NCBI GenBank assembly: GCA_029891345.1
Contig: CM056995.1
Span: 82,647,895-82,711,894, forward strand
Length of the DNA: 64,000 nucleotides
Direction: 5' to 3'
Source of the DNA: Dryococelus australis
Lineage: Eukaryota > Arthropoda > Insecta > Phasmatodea > Phasmatidae
Numbering within the stretch: the first letter of the stretch is position 1; each line of letters opens with the position of its first letter. The position numbers and the translations under genes are program-made. This document shows positions 1-12,449 of this stretch, piece by piece. The notes under the pieces are model-generated. The model made no database searches and was not told the DNA's origin. It saw nothing but the letters and a program-made list of their open reading frames with translations.

Positions 1-46
1 GTCTTCAAAAATTCAAAAAAGTGGAAGTAACCGTGAATGGACTATA
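1..46 (-). mobile_element. family B MITE, terminal piece cut by the window edge
   Basis: Ends in GTAACCGTGAATGGACTATA, the family B inverted repeat. The rest lies outside the window. Confidence 0.7.
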
Positions 47-462
47 TTCAAATAATAGGTAGTTTACGCTTAAAAGTGCTGGCTAGCATAAATTCACCAT
101 CTTTGCATTTGCGTCAGACAGCACCCAGCAAATAAATATTTTCATGTGCTCTCACTCCCAGAACATAAATTTATGTACATAGTTTCTGTATAATCGCATG
201 ATGAACTGTTGTATCTAGTACGCATAAATATTAACATGAAAGAAGCTGAAAAGTAATGTCTTAATTTGAAGATGTGCTTAACCAACTTATTTTAGAAAAT
301 TTACGAAAGTCGCGAAGAAAAATTATGCAGAATGTCCTTAATTTTTCTAAAAAAATAAAACAAAACGTCGTCGTGTGAATACAAATATCTCAGTACATGT
401 GAAAAAAAAAAAAAAAAAAAAAAAAAATCTTTTTCTGTCACTATACTGTTAACAACAGCCAG

Positions 463-850
463 TAAAGGCTGTTTCCGATCAAATGAGCACTTTTGAAATC
501 AACCTTAGAAAATGTCACTGCCCCTGTCTGCATATATTTTAACAGGTGCACTGAGTGACATGCGCCGAGTCAAGTTGGTAACGATGGATGGAAAGTAGTT
601 CCGTATCATAACGTCAAATAAAAAGATTTAGGTAACCATTTATAATAACTTGAATTATTTCTTTCGCTTTCTGTTTTGTGTCTAACGCGTCGAAGTGTAA
701 AAATGTACTGATTTGTGAAATTTTCCTTTTCTAGTAATTTCACAGTTTCACTTGACCGACGCAGAGAAAAGTGATGAAGCCCATGGCAAAGTTAATTTTA
801 CATAAGGCAGAAGAATACACGACGTGTATACAAATCCGCGTAAAAGTAGC
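463..850 (+). mobile_element. family A MITE, copy 1 (3' end diverged)
   Basis: It starts with a diverged left end (TAAAGGCTGTTTCCGATCAA), continues with the family's TGAGCACTTTTGAAAT, AACGTCRAATAAAAAG and TTTCACTTGACCGACGCA blocks, and fades before the right inverted repeat. Family A is a non-coding element of about 420 bp. Confidence 0.75.
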
Positions 851-851
851 C

Positions 852-2197
852 TCAATGCACCTCTGTTTCCTACCGTTTTTCCTCACTTAAGCCGAAAGCT
901 TCATACACGACCGTTTCTTCTAATGCAACGCACTCATTATACTGGAAGAAATATACGTCCACAGTACAATAAACTGTGCCAATGAGTGGAAGTGTCTCCG
1001 GATCAGCATAACTTAATTAACGGTTTATAGAACGGCGAGTGTTGAATTTTATATTTTGGATTACCTTGTGCTCGAACAATTTATAGAGACAGGAAATCAA
1101 ATGCACCCCCCTACCATTCCCACCCATAGCTACAGGGGAGCTTTTGAAAGGGACTTTTGTCTTTTTATTATTTTTATTATTACTCGTCGTACTGCCGGCG
1201 GCAGGCTACAGCACAGCATCGTAACACGTCGGGTCTGATAGCTGTTCTAATTAATCACATATTCGCCTCATCACTAATGGAAAAGTCGAAAATGTTCATT
1301 TCGACTAATGTACAATTAACCTAATTGAACATTTACATTTTAGCTCACTACCCCTCGCCGCTCTTCCAACGTTCCCCCCCCTTCCCACTCAATCTTCCCC
1401 TCTTTCCCAGAAAGCCACTCCGGCCGTCTTTTGTCTGAATGCTTACTTTACGTAATTGCCCTCCAGGCAGCGCTACCTATGGGAGGTGAACGCCGATCGG
1501 GCGTCCTCGGAACTTTCCGCCTCGCTTCCGAACACCGAGGGCGTATTTCAGGCGAGTGACTGATGGATCGCCGGGGTCATGGCTACTGCGCATGCGTTTG
1601 TGTGTGGCCATTATAACTACTCTTGCGCCTTCTTACAAGTTATGTTTACAACTTAGTATCCCATCCTAAAATGACGCCAAAGCTAACCTATAATACTGGG
1701 CGAATAAATTTATTTTAAGTTTAGTTTAAACTAACGCTTGACTCACAATAGTCCGCCGCATACGTCGGCGGTCCGTCCATCTATCGTTTTCGTCCGTCAG
1801 TTGTTATGTGCTACAATGAAATGCTCATGGTCAGTTGGTGAGGATATAGTTATTTTGGAACGTAATAGGTGGCAGGACAATCACCACAATTTTTTATTGT
1901 TTAAATTCGTTGCGCGAATATTCTTTTCGTATTAATTGTTTACTTCCGTAAACACACACGCGGTGTAATTCGATACAGGTTTGTTTTCAATATCTTTACG
2001 TAGTTTAGAAATCGATAGTTTGTAATAGCTTTATTTTTTATTGGTGTCACGGAAGTTGGAAATTACGGTTAGCTACTGTCATTTGTAATGTGTAGAACTG
2101 CTTACAAATACCAACTTGTTGCAACTCGGAGTCAAAATCGGATCGTGCCACAAAGAAAATAAACATCTAATACATCAACTGTGGTGTACTCGAATCG

Positions 2198-2200
<3 letters not shown>
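852..2200. other. no gene recognised; GC-rich patch at 1340-1620
   Basis: AT-rich flanks around a C/T-rich then GC-rich patch containing CATGGCTACTGCGCATGCGT. I see no coding or repeat family here. Confidence 0.5.

Positions 2201-2256
<56 letters not shown>
2201..2256. repeat. (AT)n microsatellite
   Basis: Twenty-eight uninterrupted AT units directly abutting a truncated family A MITE. Confidence 0.98.
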
Positions 2257-2259
<3 letters not shown>

Positions 2260-2402
2260 TGTCACTCGACCGACGCTGAGTATAGCGATGAGGTACATGG
2301 CAGTGTTAATTTTACATAAGGTGGAAGAATACACAACGTGCCTACGAGAAGATCTTAAGTACAGCTCTCAAATGTGATCAGTTTGTTGTGAACAGCCTAT
2401 AC
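2257..2402 (+). mobile_element. family A MITE, copy 2 (right part only)
   Basis: It contains the CACTCGACCGACGC block, TTTTACATAAGG, AGATCTTAAG and a right end GTGAACAGCCTATA. The left part is replaced by the (AT)n tract at 2201-2256, which abuts it directly. Confidence 0.75.
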
Positions 2403-2603
2403 GTCCACATCAAATAATCCGGCACGCTATTTCGTCTCTATGTACATGTCTACTCAGTGATCGGCCGTCTTAGTAACTTTCCGTTTCGCCTTCATAAATG
2501 GAGGTGTCTCAAGCGGGTCCGGCGTTTGGTCGCTAGTGTACGCCTGGAAGAAAACGAGCATTCACGGTAGATCCCGACTTACTCGAACTGAAGTTTTATT
2601 CTA

Positions 2604-2863
2604 ATGAGTGAAGATATTTGGACGGTTTTTTTTAACATCGAGATCTTTAGAGCCGATGATGGTGAAGTGGCGTGAGTATGGATCAGCGCCGGAATGAACG
2701 GGTGGGGCGAAACGAGAGATTCCCGAGAAAACCCGACGACCAGCGGCATCGTCCGGAACGATTCCCACTTGCGAAAATCCGGCGTGAACTGGCCCGGGAT
2801 TGAACCCGATTCACCTTGGTGGAAGGCTAGCACCGCTCTGCCACCACGCCCCCCCCCCCCCCC
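2604..2863 (-). mobile_element. tRNA-derived SINE S1 with 14-bp target duplication
   Basis: The head (right side) has a pol III B box reading GGGTTCAATCCC on the minus strand near 2800. The body contains CGGGTTTTCTCGGGAATCTC-type sequence shared by the other S1 copies. It is flanked by perfect copies of GAAGTTTTATTCTA (2590-2603, 2864-2877), the duplication left by LINE-driven insertion. The C-run at 2850-2863 sits at the 5' edge. Confidence 0.85.
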
Positions 2864-2989
2864 GAAGTTTTATTCTATTCATAGGTTGGGAAGCTTAGTG
2901 TTAATAGTTTGGCAGGTCAATGTGTTCGTCGCGAGACAAAATTGGTGTTGCATGTGCACCGGATTTTCTCATTTTTGTATCTAAACAAA

Positions 2990-4790
2990 TGGGAAACTTG
3001 GAATTTTCATAAAATAAGTATAATTTTTCTATTTGTATAGTGCAATAACCACCGTAAATAATAAACTTTGTGCTTCACATTACTGCTAATATTAATACGA
3101 AATATTCTGTTGTAAAACCGGATTTTCCAAAACGTTGCATTACACAATTTACGGCACTTTATATGTCTGTGAGAACAGAACCAAAAAATTCCTTTTAATG
3201 ACAGTTATGTGTATTCCACCCTTAAGTTCGTAATTTTTTTCATAAGCGTGTTTATGAAAGACAATGCCAAAAACTTATTGTTTTTTTACTGTTTACGATT
3301 GTAAACACCATTGGAGGGTGCGTATAATAGTTATAAAATCAAGCTATTGCTTAATATTTGGAATGGGCAGTGTACATCACAATTCGGACCAATCACCAAA
3401 TTTTAAATAACTGCACATAATTTATCGATTTACTGCCAGCTTGAAGTGACTTTTTTGGAACTTTAGCGCGCTTTTCGTCGGAAATGTTCCCTAAGCGAAA
3501 CTCCCCCCATAAGAAACCTCATTTTCTTCCTGTCCTCAATAGAATAAGTATTTATAGTCTGAAGTGAGTGTTCTTTTCGTAGGCGGCAGGTAGGCAGGGT
3601 CCTTAGTTCCGTTGGGCAGTTAAAAGTAATTGTCGAGCGGAAAATTATTTCAAATCAAACATTTATGATAAACGCCAGTATTTAACTGGTGCTTATCAAT
3701 GCTCTTCTACGTCTGTCCTTCGGCAAAGGAATGGGCGTGAGCGGGAAAGAGGTATTACGTATTAAACTAACGCAGTGTACAGACACGAGCGCGCCTTATC
3801 GATACACTTGGCATTGTAAAGGTAGGTCAAGGGGTACGAGGGGGGAGGGGTTTAAGCAATTACGTAGATAATCGGCGACGATATGCTGTCGCAACTTGGA
3901 GCATGCCTCGGCGGCTACGCCGTTATCTACCGGTGTTTCAGAAGGACCACGTCGTCTACGGCGGAGCTGGGGGGTTTAGTGAAGGGGCCTGCCAGGTGTG
4001 GCGTCCCGGCGCCAAGCGAGCCTCAAAAGAACGTCCATTAGCGGCGCCGCGCATTATCTGATTATTCCAATCAGCAAACAGCTGCGTCGCTGGTTGCGTT
4101 TCCCCTCCTGTGTTTACCCGGCCCGTCTTGACGAGTCCCGCTTGCGCCCGGACGGACTTAACTCGATATCCACTGGCCAGAAGCTTTTAGCAGGATTGAG
4201 TGCGCCACGCCAAATATTACGACAGCACCTACTCTCTTATAACCCCTCCACCTCCCCCGCCCCATGGGGCTTCCAAACCCCTTCACATATCAGTCTTCCT
4301 TTATGCAACTCATGGTTAGAAGTAGCCCACAACTGACTGTAATATCTCGAGTTGAAGACCCACGACATCACCGCCAAACACAAAGAAACCTCCTTTTTCG
4401 ACTCGCGATAACATTTCGTTCTTTACCCCGCCGTTCTATGAAGATTAAAAACAGTCTAGCATGTTTCGTATTCGTAAATGTCCCCGTATTTCTTGAACCC
4501 CAATTACAATCATTTCCACATAAAATGTTGAAAAATTAATAAACTACAACAAGAAATGTGCGCTTTGCCAAACCGACATTCGTACAACAAAAGTCTTTCT
4601 CGGTGGCAGAAAGCAATTCGAGGTTTTTTGGGAAATCAATACGCATAACTGATAACGAACGTGCCTTCAGCTTTGCGACTAGAGCTGCCAACGTGGATGA
4701 TACAGATTATAAAAATCCCTACAAGGCTTTATCCCTAAAACGTTAAGTGTCCTAGGTTTCGATATACTCTATACTACATTGTAAAAAATT
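2990..4790. other. no gene recognised; GC-rich island about 3580-4340
   Basis: The first 500 bases are AT-rich. The island contains several overlapping short open frames in both strands with no domain, which is expected from its base composition. Confidence 0.5.
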
Positions 4791-4794
4791 TTCT

Positions 4795-5000
4795 GTGTGA
4801 CTTCCTTAACTATTGGAAGTTTTTACCAGTAAACTGTATGGTAATAATATCACACATCAAGCTGCAGATATAGGAATGTTAAGCTGCGCTACTATACAAA
4901 GTTGGGAACTTCCCTATGCATGTAGGAACGCTACGATAAATGTTTAGGGGAATGCATTACCATTCCTGCTTTCTCACTAAGCGTGTACAACGCCATAGTA
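4795..5000 (+). repeat. family F dispersed repeat, copy 1
   Basis: Shares TTGGAAGTTTTTA, ATAATATCAC, AGATATAGGAATGTT and TTGGGAACTTCCCTATGCAT with the copies near 60020-60775 and 63235-63400. Function and termini are unresolved. Confidence 0.6.
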
Positions 5001-5004
5001 AATT

Positions 5005-6640
5005 TATGAATAATTTCTTAGAGTGTACAACTCTCACAACAAATGAAACTGGTAACTTATATTTGTTTTTAGTGCCGGCAAACCCCACAACCTGTAGCAG
5101 AAGCCAGTGGTAAAACTATTATAACCTACGCCCAAGAATCCACTAAGCGTTGTTGAGACTATACCTACTATACTGTACTTTCGCGCGCGATGTTTCGTTT
5201 GAAAGGAAGAATAAAAATGGGGAAGTCACAGGAAATATTTTTCAGTACTTTGAAACTCTAGCGATATTACAAAAATTAATATAAAAATTTCAGTTTTCGT
5301 TGAGGGGGCATGTTTTAAATGTGATTTAATGATTCAGCGTTTAGGGCAGCCCAGAAATATTTGAAAGACAGTCGCAACCAAGCAATTTACAAGGAATGCT
5401 TGGTTTTATAAAATAGACTTATGAAGTTAGTTTCAAATACTTCCACGTACGGATTTCTGTTATTTCTGCTGCATCCCATATTGAGCAGTTGCAACCCCTG
5501 ATACTCAGCAAGGCGAGCCGTAGTCGATACCGTTCGCTCAAGTGATACCTAATATTTCACCTGCGTCGATAAATCGATAGGCCTCATACCTTTAATAGCC
5601 TCCGTAAAATTTCATACAGTTTACGTTGCGACAGGCACGTAAGGTATAAAGAAAACCCACACATTCGTTTTATATAATCGATGTGCAGATAATCACGCCC
5701 TAGATACAGCTTATTTTAAGTGTGGATAATAATAGGCTGTATTTACTGTTACTTCAAATTACAATTAGGGAGGCCGCCATATATAGGAAATCATCTCGAT
5801 TTTAAGGTACTGAGGTTTAAGAGATTTCTCAAAATACAGACTAGATTAAACCAAACGAATTTCTGAGGCGAAGGATATAAGTTGTCTTTATATTTCCAGA
5901 CAAAGTAAAGTTTAAGTATAACAAATGAACCAGAAAGCGGGATATCAAGCCGACTAGTTTAGGCAACTCTTATGAAAAATTAAAACAGCCAAAAGTCAGC
6001 ATTTTTTATGAAGATTCTGTAAAGCCACTGGAATTTTTTTTTACATAATCGCATTATCAATGAGGTTGTTTTCCCTGCGTATAACTTCTTTGCAATGCCA
6101 ATTTTTTTTTTTTTTTCGATCTTAAAGGCCTACTCAAAGCGATCCTCAACAAGAAACAACGACCACCCGGCTTGCATCATGAAACCATCGATCACCACTG
6201 CGGATTGGCGCTGGGAAACAGATAAATGTCCGCCAGAGAGCTAACAATGAATGGGCGTGACACTATCTATATATCGATGGAGGCAAGTGTATAATGCGAG
6301 ATATTAAGGCAGCGACGTCACGACGCGACGGCTGCCGTCGAGCGGTGGTTCGTGCGTGAGGTGCTCTCAATAATTCACATCCAGCCCTGCGCTCCCCGCT
6401 ATACCCACTCTTAACCGCTCGATACGGCCGCCATTACGTCTATTCTTTGTGAAAAAAAGGGTAGGGGGACACAAAGCCCCTACTGGCCTGGCCAGCATGT
6501 AGGCTCCCGAGTTCTGTCAAGCATCGGACCAGGAAGCAACGCACACGAGTACAGAGCTCACAGCGTCTTTGCTACGGTTTGGGATGTGCATTATAACGTG
6601 AGAACTTTTGAAACATACGTTAGAAAAAAATCACTTCTTG
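5005..6640. other. no gene recognised
   Basis: AT-rich, then a mid-GC block at about 6120-6600 (purine-rich GTAGGGGGACACAAAGCCCC). Nothing assignable. Confidence 0.5.
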
Positions 6641-6649
6641 TAACTACAT

Positions 6650-6844
6650 GCATACTACATTACACGCTAGAGTGCAGGGTCCTTGTTCAGTTTGCAGCGA
6701 ATGTATAAAAATAGTCCTTAAGAATCCTACGTATTGAAACGTTTTATGTGAAATCGTTGTTTGCGAGTAAACGCGTATCTCGCTAAAGAAAAGTTCCTAG
6801 AAATATTTTTGTCAGAAAAGATAAAAAAACAATTATCTATGGCC

Positions 6845-6893
<49 letters not shown>

Positions 6894-7180
6894 TATATAT
6901 GTGTGCTTTTGTTATATTAAGCGTATTCTTGAGGGGAAAAAATTCGTAAAAATGGTCGAATATCGCATTTTTAAAACTTGCCTATGCAGTTTCCTTAAGA
7001 GACAAGAGAAAAGTATAAAGATACGGACGTAGTTTAATCCGTGGTCTTTCATATCGTGTAAGAAAACCCCTGTGTTACAGATCTAATTTGCACAGTACAG
7101 CGCCATGACAGAAACACTGCACGCCTTGCGCGTAGGAGAGATAAGACACTAGGCGTGCGTGTTACTGTCGCCCGTATCGC
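6650..7180 (-). mobile_element. family E repeat carrying an (AT)n tract
   Basis: The reverse complement matches 25705-26200 on both sides of a dinucleotide tract at 6846-6902: CAGTGTTTCTGTCATGGCGC and GTGCAAATTAGATCTGT on one side, GGGCCATAGATAAT on the other. The left boundary is approximate. Confidence 0.55.
6846..6902. repeat. (TA)n microsatellite
   Basis: TA units with one phase slip (TATAATAT) inside a family E repeat. Confidence 0.97.
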
Positions 7181-7269
7181 TTCCTCGCCTCTTGCCCTTG
7201 GACGCGCAGCTACATAGTCCCCTTGACAACTGACATTCCATTACAAGCGTAATACTTAATTTATGATCA

Positions 7270-7482
7270 TTCAAGTTATTATTTCTTTTTTCATATTTTC
7301 ATACATAGTAAATTATTTACATTCCCAACAATTCCACAGTTTTACCTGTACGATGCGCGAATAAATTGATCAGGCCAATTGCGATATTAATTTTAAATAC
7401 TGCGGAAGGATACAACATGTGAAGTAAAAATATACTTAGCAGGGTTTCAGAAGTGCCCACTTAAATGCGATTAACCTACAGG
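7270..7482 (+). mobile_element. family A MITE, copy 3 (degenerate right part)
   Basis: Blocks matching TTTCACTTGACCGACGCATG, GCGGAAGGATACAACATG and TTAGCAGGGTTTCAGAAGTG are recognisable but heavily diverged. At 7497-7545 a second diverged end begins (GTGTTCACGGTTAGGTGAGC), probably another fragment of the same family. Confidence 0.55.
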
Positions 7483-8389
7483 TACCAATGCGTATATAGG
7501 TGTTCACGGTTAGGTGAGCACTTTTTAAGGCCCTTCCAAAAGGCATAATACTTAAATATATTTTATTTTGTAGTTTCATGTATCAGAGGCGAAAATCGCC
7601 AGAGATGAAACATTCTTAGCCGCCAATTAGACCACGTGAAGTAGGTGATTCACGCCAGAAACTAATAAATAAAAAATTAATTAAGTTATTATAAAGCATT
7701 TCTACGAAGCCGAAAGCACAGGAACAAAAATTTACGAGCTTGGCCTAAATTAATTATTAGTAGGTTATATAGTATTTTTCAAAATAACTGTAGAGCTGTT
7801 ATTTTAAAATTTGTAAATTCGTTCACTTTTCGTGTCTTAGGCACCGGTCCCCTATCTTCCGTTTTCACAGATATTCGGAATTACGTTTTGTGTTACTTTC
7901 TTTTTAAATTGACGCTTCAATTTAAATTCGTGTGAAGATCTTTTGATGGAATTTCTTCGCATGTGTTGCAGCGGTGCATAAAAGTAGATCCTAGATGTGC
8001 TTAAAATAAATACAATTACAGTCAACGAATTTAAGTGAGTCAAGTGAGAATCGCGAATGTTAGGTTTACTTAAAATGAAATTATGAAAGCACTAACTGCG
8101 TTTGTAAGAAGTTTTCTAAACCAAAACAAAGAAGAGAGAATGTTCCAAGGTATTAATTGCCTGTACTTCTGCAATTTGTTAACGCTTGCAAGCTATCCAG
8201 GAACCTTTTGTAGCGCGTACATCGTAATCTACTGCCTCTCGTGTGCGGCATACACAAATTGAGTACTGAAATAGGAAATGTCTTATTAAGTCCCCCAGTG
8301 TCATTTCTAAAGGCTTTTCAGGAGACGGCTTACAAATTAACTTATGACCTAACTTAAACTAACACGCATGCCTTACCTAGGTAAAGTAA

Positions 8390-8615
8390 GCGAGGTCATT
8401 AGAGACGGTGCAAGTTGCGCAGGGAAGAGGGATTGGGGGAAGGATTGGGAATAAATTGGCCATGGCCTTGTTTGAGACCTATCCCAGCATTCGTCTGGAG
8501 TGATTTCGGGAAACCATGGAAAACCGAAAGCAGGATGGCCGGACCGGGAATCGAACCCGGGTCCTCCCGAATACGAGTCCACTGTGTTACCACTGCGCCA
8601 CCTCGCTCGGTAATT
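8390..8615 (-). mobile_element. tRNA-derived SINE S2
   Basis: On the minus strand: GCCGAGGTGGCGCAGTGGTA (A-box region), B box GGGTTCGATTCC, then GGCCATCCTGCTTTCGGTTT and TCCCGAAATCACTCCAGACG. This arrangement resembles a SINE type common in orthopteroid insects (from memory). The short open frames in it are not genes. Confidence 0.75.
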
Positions 8616-8617
8616 AT

Positions 8618-8690
8618 CTAGGATTCGAACCCAGAACCCCCCGTTGGCGCACCAACCGACGGCACCACGGTATTGATCGGCACAAATTAG
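8618..8690 (-). mobile_element. tRNA-like SINE head next to S2
   Basis: Minus strand ACCGTGGTGCCGTCGGTTGG with B box GGGTTCGAATCC about 30 bases later. It does not fold as an intact tRNA by eye, so it is treated as a SINE head rather than a tRNA gene. Confidence 0.5.
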
Positions 8691-8787
8691 GTCTCTAAGA
8701 GGATTCCAGATATGATTTCAGATGCGGGTACTGTTTACGCGCATAGCTGAAAGGCGATTACACGTCTTCTCAGCAGTAATCAACTTG

Positions 8788-9212
8788 AAAGTGTTCACGG
8801 TAAAATGAGCACTTTTGAAATGAACCTTGGAAAAGATTCACTGCCCCTGCCTGTATATCTTTTAACGGGCGCACTGAGTTACATGTGCCAGGTAAATTTG
8901 GTAACGATGGAGGGAAAGGAGTTCCAGATCTTAACGTCGAATAAAAAAGTGTTAGGTAGACATTTATAATGACTTTAATTATTTCTTTCGCTTTCTATTT
9001 TTTTCTAATCCATCAAAGTGTAAAGATGAGCACATTTTTGAAATTTTCTTTTAATAATAATTTTGCAGTTTCACTTGACCGACGCATGAATAAACTGATG
9101 AGGACCAAGGCAACGTTAATTTTACATAAGGCGGAAGGATACATAACGTGCATTCAAGTAGATCTTAAGCAGGGCTTTCAAAAGTGGTCATTTTACCGTG
9201 AACAGCCTATAG
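8788..9212 (+). mobile_element. family A MITE, copy 4 (full length)
   Basis: Full-length copy, 425 bp. Left inverted repeat GTTCACGGTAAAATGAGCAC; right end TTACCGTGAACAGCCTATAG. It has no coding capacity. Confidence 0.85.
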
Positions 9213-9894
9213 CAATTTTTTTGTAAGGCTGGGTTATTACAGTACGTACAGACGGCGTGGAGAGTATTGGCCTCGCAGGAGCGGCTGCACATGGAGAAGA
9301 GGAGCGGTAAATGAGGGGGGGGGGGGAAGCCACTCGAACGAATATCTGGACTGGCCACTTACCCTGATGGCTCGCTCTCCGCTCCAATTCAATCAGAAGG
9401 GAGGGATGCTGGCTTGCTCTCCCCACCAAGCCTGTTACCCTGTACCCTCCCTTCCAACTCGTCGCTGTACTCCAAACTATTATCATTCCAGACTCTCGGA
9501 GCACTTGGGCCATTACGTGATGAGGGCCGGATTAGCTGGCGGCGGGCGTCGATTGCTCATGGCGGGGCACGAACACGCGACACCGTGGTGTTCCTTGCTT
9601 TCTCATAGAGTCGCCGACCTGTTTTTAAGTCACGCGGGTGGTCGCACTGCGATCAATTAAATAGCGTGATGGCTGTTTACAGTTTTGTGCTATATAAAGT
9701 CTGGCGAGAAGATGGCCTGGCAAGCCATCCTCTTATTTCGTGCTCTGGAAGTCGTACCCCTATATATACCATTATGGGATCAGGCACAGGGGACCGGTCT
9801 ATCAGGCATACTGGGTATGCAAAACATGTTCGACTCCCACACACATGCACTGGGAGGGGCCGGGAAATGTTGAGGCGGATACCACGTGGTTTTC

Positions 9895-9975
9895 AAACCC
9901 CCAGTAGTATCAGAGGTAACAAAGGCATTGGTTACGGACAGTGAGGTCCCGGGGTCAAACCCTGAGTACGTTATG
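9895..9975 (+). mobile_element. degenerate tRNA-SINE fragment
   Basis: GGTTACGGACAGTGAGGTCC followed by a B-box-like GGGGTCAAACCCTG. Weak. Confidence 0.3.
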
Positions 9976-10034
9976 CTTCCCTATATAATTTTAGGTCTGT
10001 AGTATTTAATGTAATTATGCCACAGATAAAAAGT

Positions 10035-10300
10035 ATGTACAAGGTTGGATTGATTGAAAAATGAGGACATAAGGCAGGAAAAGAATATATATAAACTTAA
10101 TGATAAAATTGATAATTATAGACAACAATGGAAGGAACATATCACACGGATGGATGAGAGAAATCTTACAAAGGAGATTACACTCTATAATCCTAGAGGA
10201 AAGAGGGATGTTGGTCGACCAATAAGAAAATGGAACAAAGTATGAAGCCGGAACAGGCAGTGGTCTAATCCATGAAGTGTAGAAGAAGAAGAAGACAAAA
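10035..10300 (+). mobile_element. LINE (non-LTR retrotransposon) 3' fragment
   Basis: The frame from 10054 encodes the C-terminal tail of an insect LINE reverse transcriptase: KLNDKIDNYRQQWKEHITRM, then NPRGKRDVGRPIRKW. After a frameshift or stop, a further piece reads KPEQAVV. The sequence ends in a GAAGAAGAAGAAG tail typical of 3' ends of this type. The element is 5'-truncated and inactive. The clade (RTE, Jockey or related) cannot be settled from so short a piece. Confidence 0.7.
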
Positions 10301-11325
10301 ACCTGCCTCTGAACAGAGAGACTATCCGTCTACACACTTAACTGTTTTGCCTTTTTTAGCAACCTCTGCGGATAACGTCGCTAAGAATTTACCTTCGGAC
10401 AATTTAGGCTCTTGAGGTTGAACAAAGCCATGAATGTGTGTGCAGTTTTCAGATGTAAGTTTAAATATGAGTGAAGTATGTAGAATATCCCCCGATGAAT
10501 TAAGCCTACCAGTATAAAACCGAGGCGTTGGTAAACAACAAAAAAAAAAGTAAAAAGAAGAGATCGGGGGGTGGGGATTGAAAAAAACCTACGAGTCTTG
10601 TTGCAGTTGGGCGCACTATCGTCGAACAGATCGCGTATTCACGGTATTTTCCGGATCAAAGGCAAACTTAAGGTTCCGGAAATTATGTCGGAAACGCGAG
10701 TGTCAAATAAAGAGTAGGATAATTATCGAATCACTCAAAAACTGCTCTAGCCTTCCGCCGAGCTTTTACGGAAACACGTTGAACATAACTTTCGGTGCCT
10801 GTACTGCAATTTCAATTTCTCATTTCCTTTCTCAACTGAAATATTTTTAGATAAAAAGTATATGAGGTGAAATCGACCATTAATATTCTTATAAAGAAGC
10901 TTCAAACTGGGCGGCATGCTTAAAATAAACGAGTGGTTGTCAGACTGCAGTCCGCTGACAACTGGTGAGGTTCTACGTCGTCCACGAAATATTTAATATA
11001 TACAATCTAACATATTTTAGATTGAATTTAAAATTTCAAATTACAAATTATGATGTGGTTGGTTCTGTTTTGTTTATTGTTGCATGCAATGATTTTTTTT
11101 CTTGTATTTCAAAGTAGAACAAATGCAGTCAGTAATTATTAATTCATTTATTTTCTACTTGTCTTCGATGAACTAACGTAGATATATACATGTTTTACGG
11201 TAATGTATTTTGGTATTTGAATGAAAAAGGTGCCGAAGTAATTGGCCCATTTTATGTTGACAATCTGCACTTAGTGGTCTATTCTACAGCAAAGTTCATA
11301 AACCACTGCATTAAACTATACAAAT
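10300..11325. other. no gene recognised
   Basis: AT-rich DNA after the LINE tail. The 90-codon frame at 10578-10850 is not supported by any motif. Confidence 0.5.
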
Positions 11326-11407
11326 GCGCCGGGAAATCGCAGGGAATCGAACCCGGTTAGCCTGGGTAGGAGGCGAGCATTCTAGCCACTGCACCACCGC
11401 GACCCGG
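11326..11407 (-). mobile_element. tRNA-like SINE head
   Basis: Minus strand GGTCGCGGTGGTGCAGTGGC (A box), then GGTTCGATTCCC (B box). About 82 bases; no body or tail matching S1 or S2 was recognised. Confidence 0.5.
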
Positions 11408-11624
11408 AGGACGTCTCTTTTTCGCTCATTATGCATTAGACAGACCTCTACCGGAGAGCATCAGCTCCACCATTGCAGCGTAAATATGCTCGTCTTAATT
11501 TATTCAGTTCCGATTCATCCCGTTACAAAATGATCGTCCAGTGGCCGACCAATTAGTTTGCCGGAATCCCGACATGGTGTTTCGTGCTTTTAGCATATGG
11601 AAAATGTAATGGACACTGCCGATG

Positions 11625-11730
11625 GTAGGTGGGTTTGTTAGGGGTACTCCCGTTGCCCCCCCCCCCCCGCTGTATTCCCCCACTTTGCCATTTCAGCCTC
11701 ACTTCACCCACACAAGCGTTAGAAACATAT
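11625..11730 (+). mobile_element. S1-like SINE fragment
   Basis: GATGGTAGGTGGGTTTGTTA, a C-run, and CATTTCAGCCTCACTTCACC resemble the S1 body with the promoter lost. Confidence 0.4.
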
Positions 11731-12189
11731 GAAGTTGTTAAACACTTTACATTCTATGAACTCTCAAAAAAAAAAAACTCGTCTATTATACTGCTCATGC
11801 ATTTCGCTTTCGTTTGTAGATACATTCACTCGCGTATTGGCCACATCTACCCAAGTAAAACCCAACATGAGCGACGATAAATTTGTTTACAGTTTTCTCG
11901 GCTGTGCGAGAATCATGTGTCTTGTTTTCCAACAACATTATTTATACTTGCTTTCGTTAAGCCCATAGATAGTATATTACATGTCAAATTAATGCTCACT
12001 GTCTGTTGATCTATCTGCACCCGTGGAATTTCTTCGGTATAAACAAAATTATACGTTGGAATGCGTAGCTATGAGTGTCAGTTTGGATGCAAATTTCATC
12101 CAGAGTACGGATTTGATTATTTGGTTTGATCTGTTTACCTGCTTGGTAAATTTGGTTTCAACGTACGTTTTAGGACATAACGCCGTTAA

Positions 12190-12445
12190 CTAGACCGTTT
12201 GTCGGCTTCCAAGAGTGTAGATGTCGGACTAGTCGCCTCCCACCAAGACAGACCGGATTCGATTACCGGCGGGGTCAATCGGAGTTCCGAACGTAGGAAA
12301 CATGGAGGATGTTGCCGTTGGCCGGCGGGTTTTCTGGGGCTCTCCTGTTTTTCTCCGCCCTTGCAGTCCGTAGCTGCTTCATCTTCACCTCGTTTCACCC
12401 CCACCGGTGCCCAAGACCTTCCAAGACAACCCCCTCCCTCCCCAT
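12190..12445 (+). mobile_element. SINE S1, copy 2
   Basis: Contains CTAGTCGCCTCCCACCAAGA, B box GATTCGATTACC, GGCCGGCGGGTTTTCTGGGG and CACCTCGTTTCACCC in S1 order. Confidence 0.75.
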
Positions 12446-12449
12446 GAAA

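Noticed and set aside
8618-8690. Functional tRNA gene
   Set aside because: B box is good but arms do not pair as a cloverleaf by eye, and it is next to another SINE. A tRNAscan-type run would settle this.
8516-8698. Short frames reading GNRTRVLP-like sequence
   Set aside because: These are translations of tRNA-derived SINE promoters (B box), not genes.
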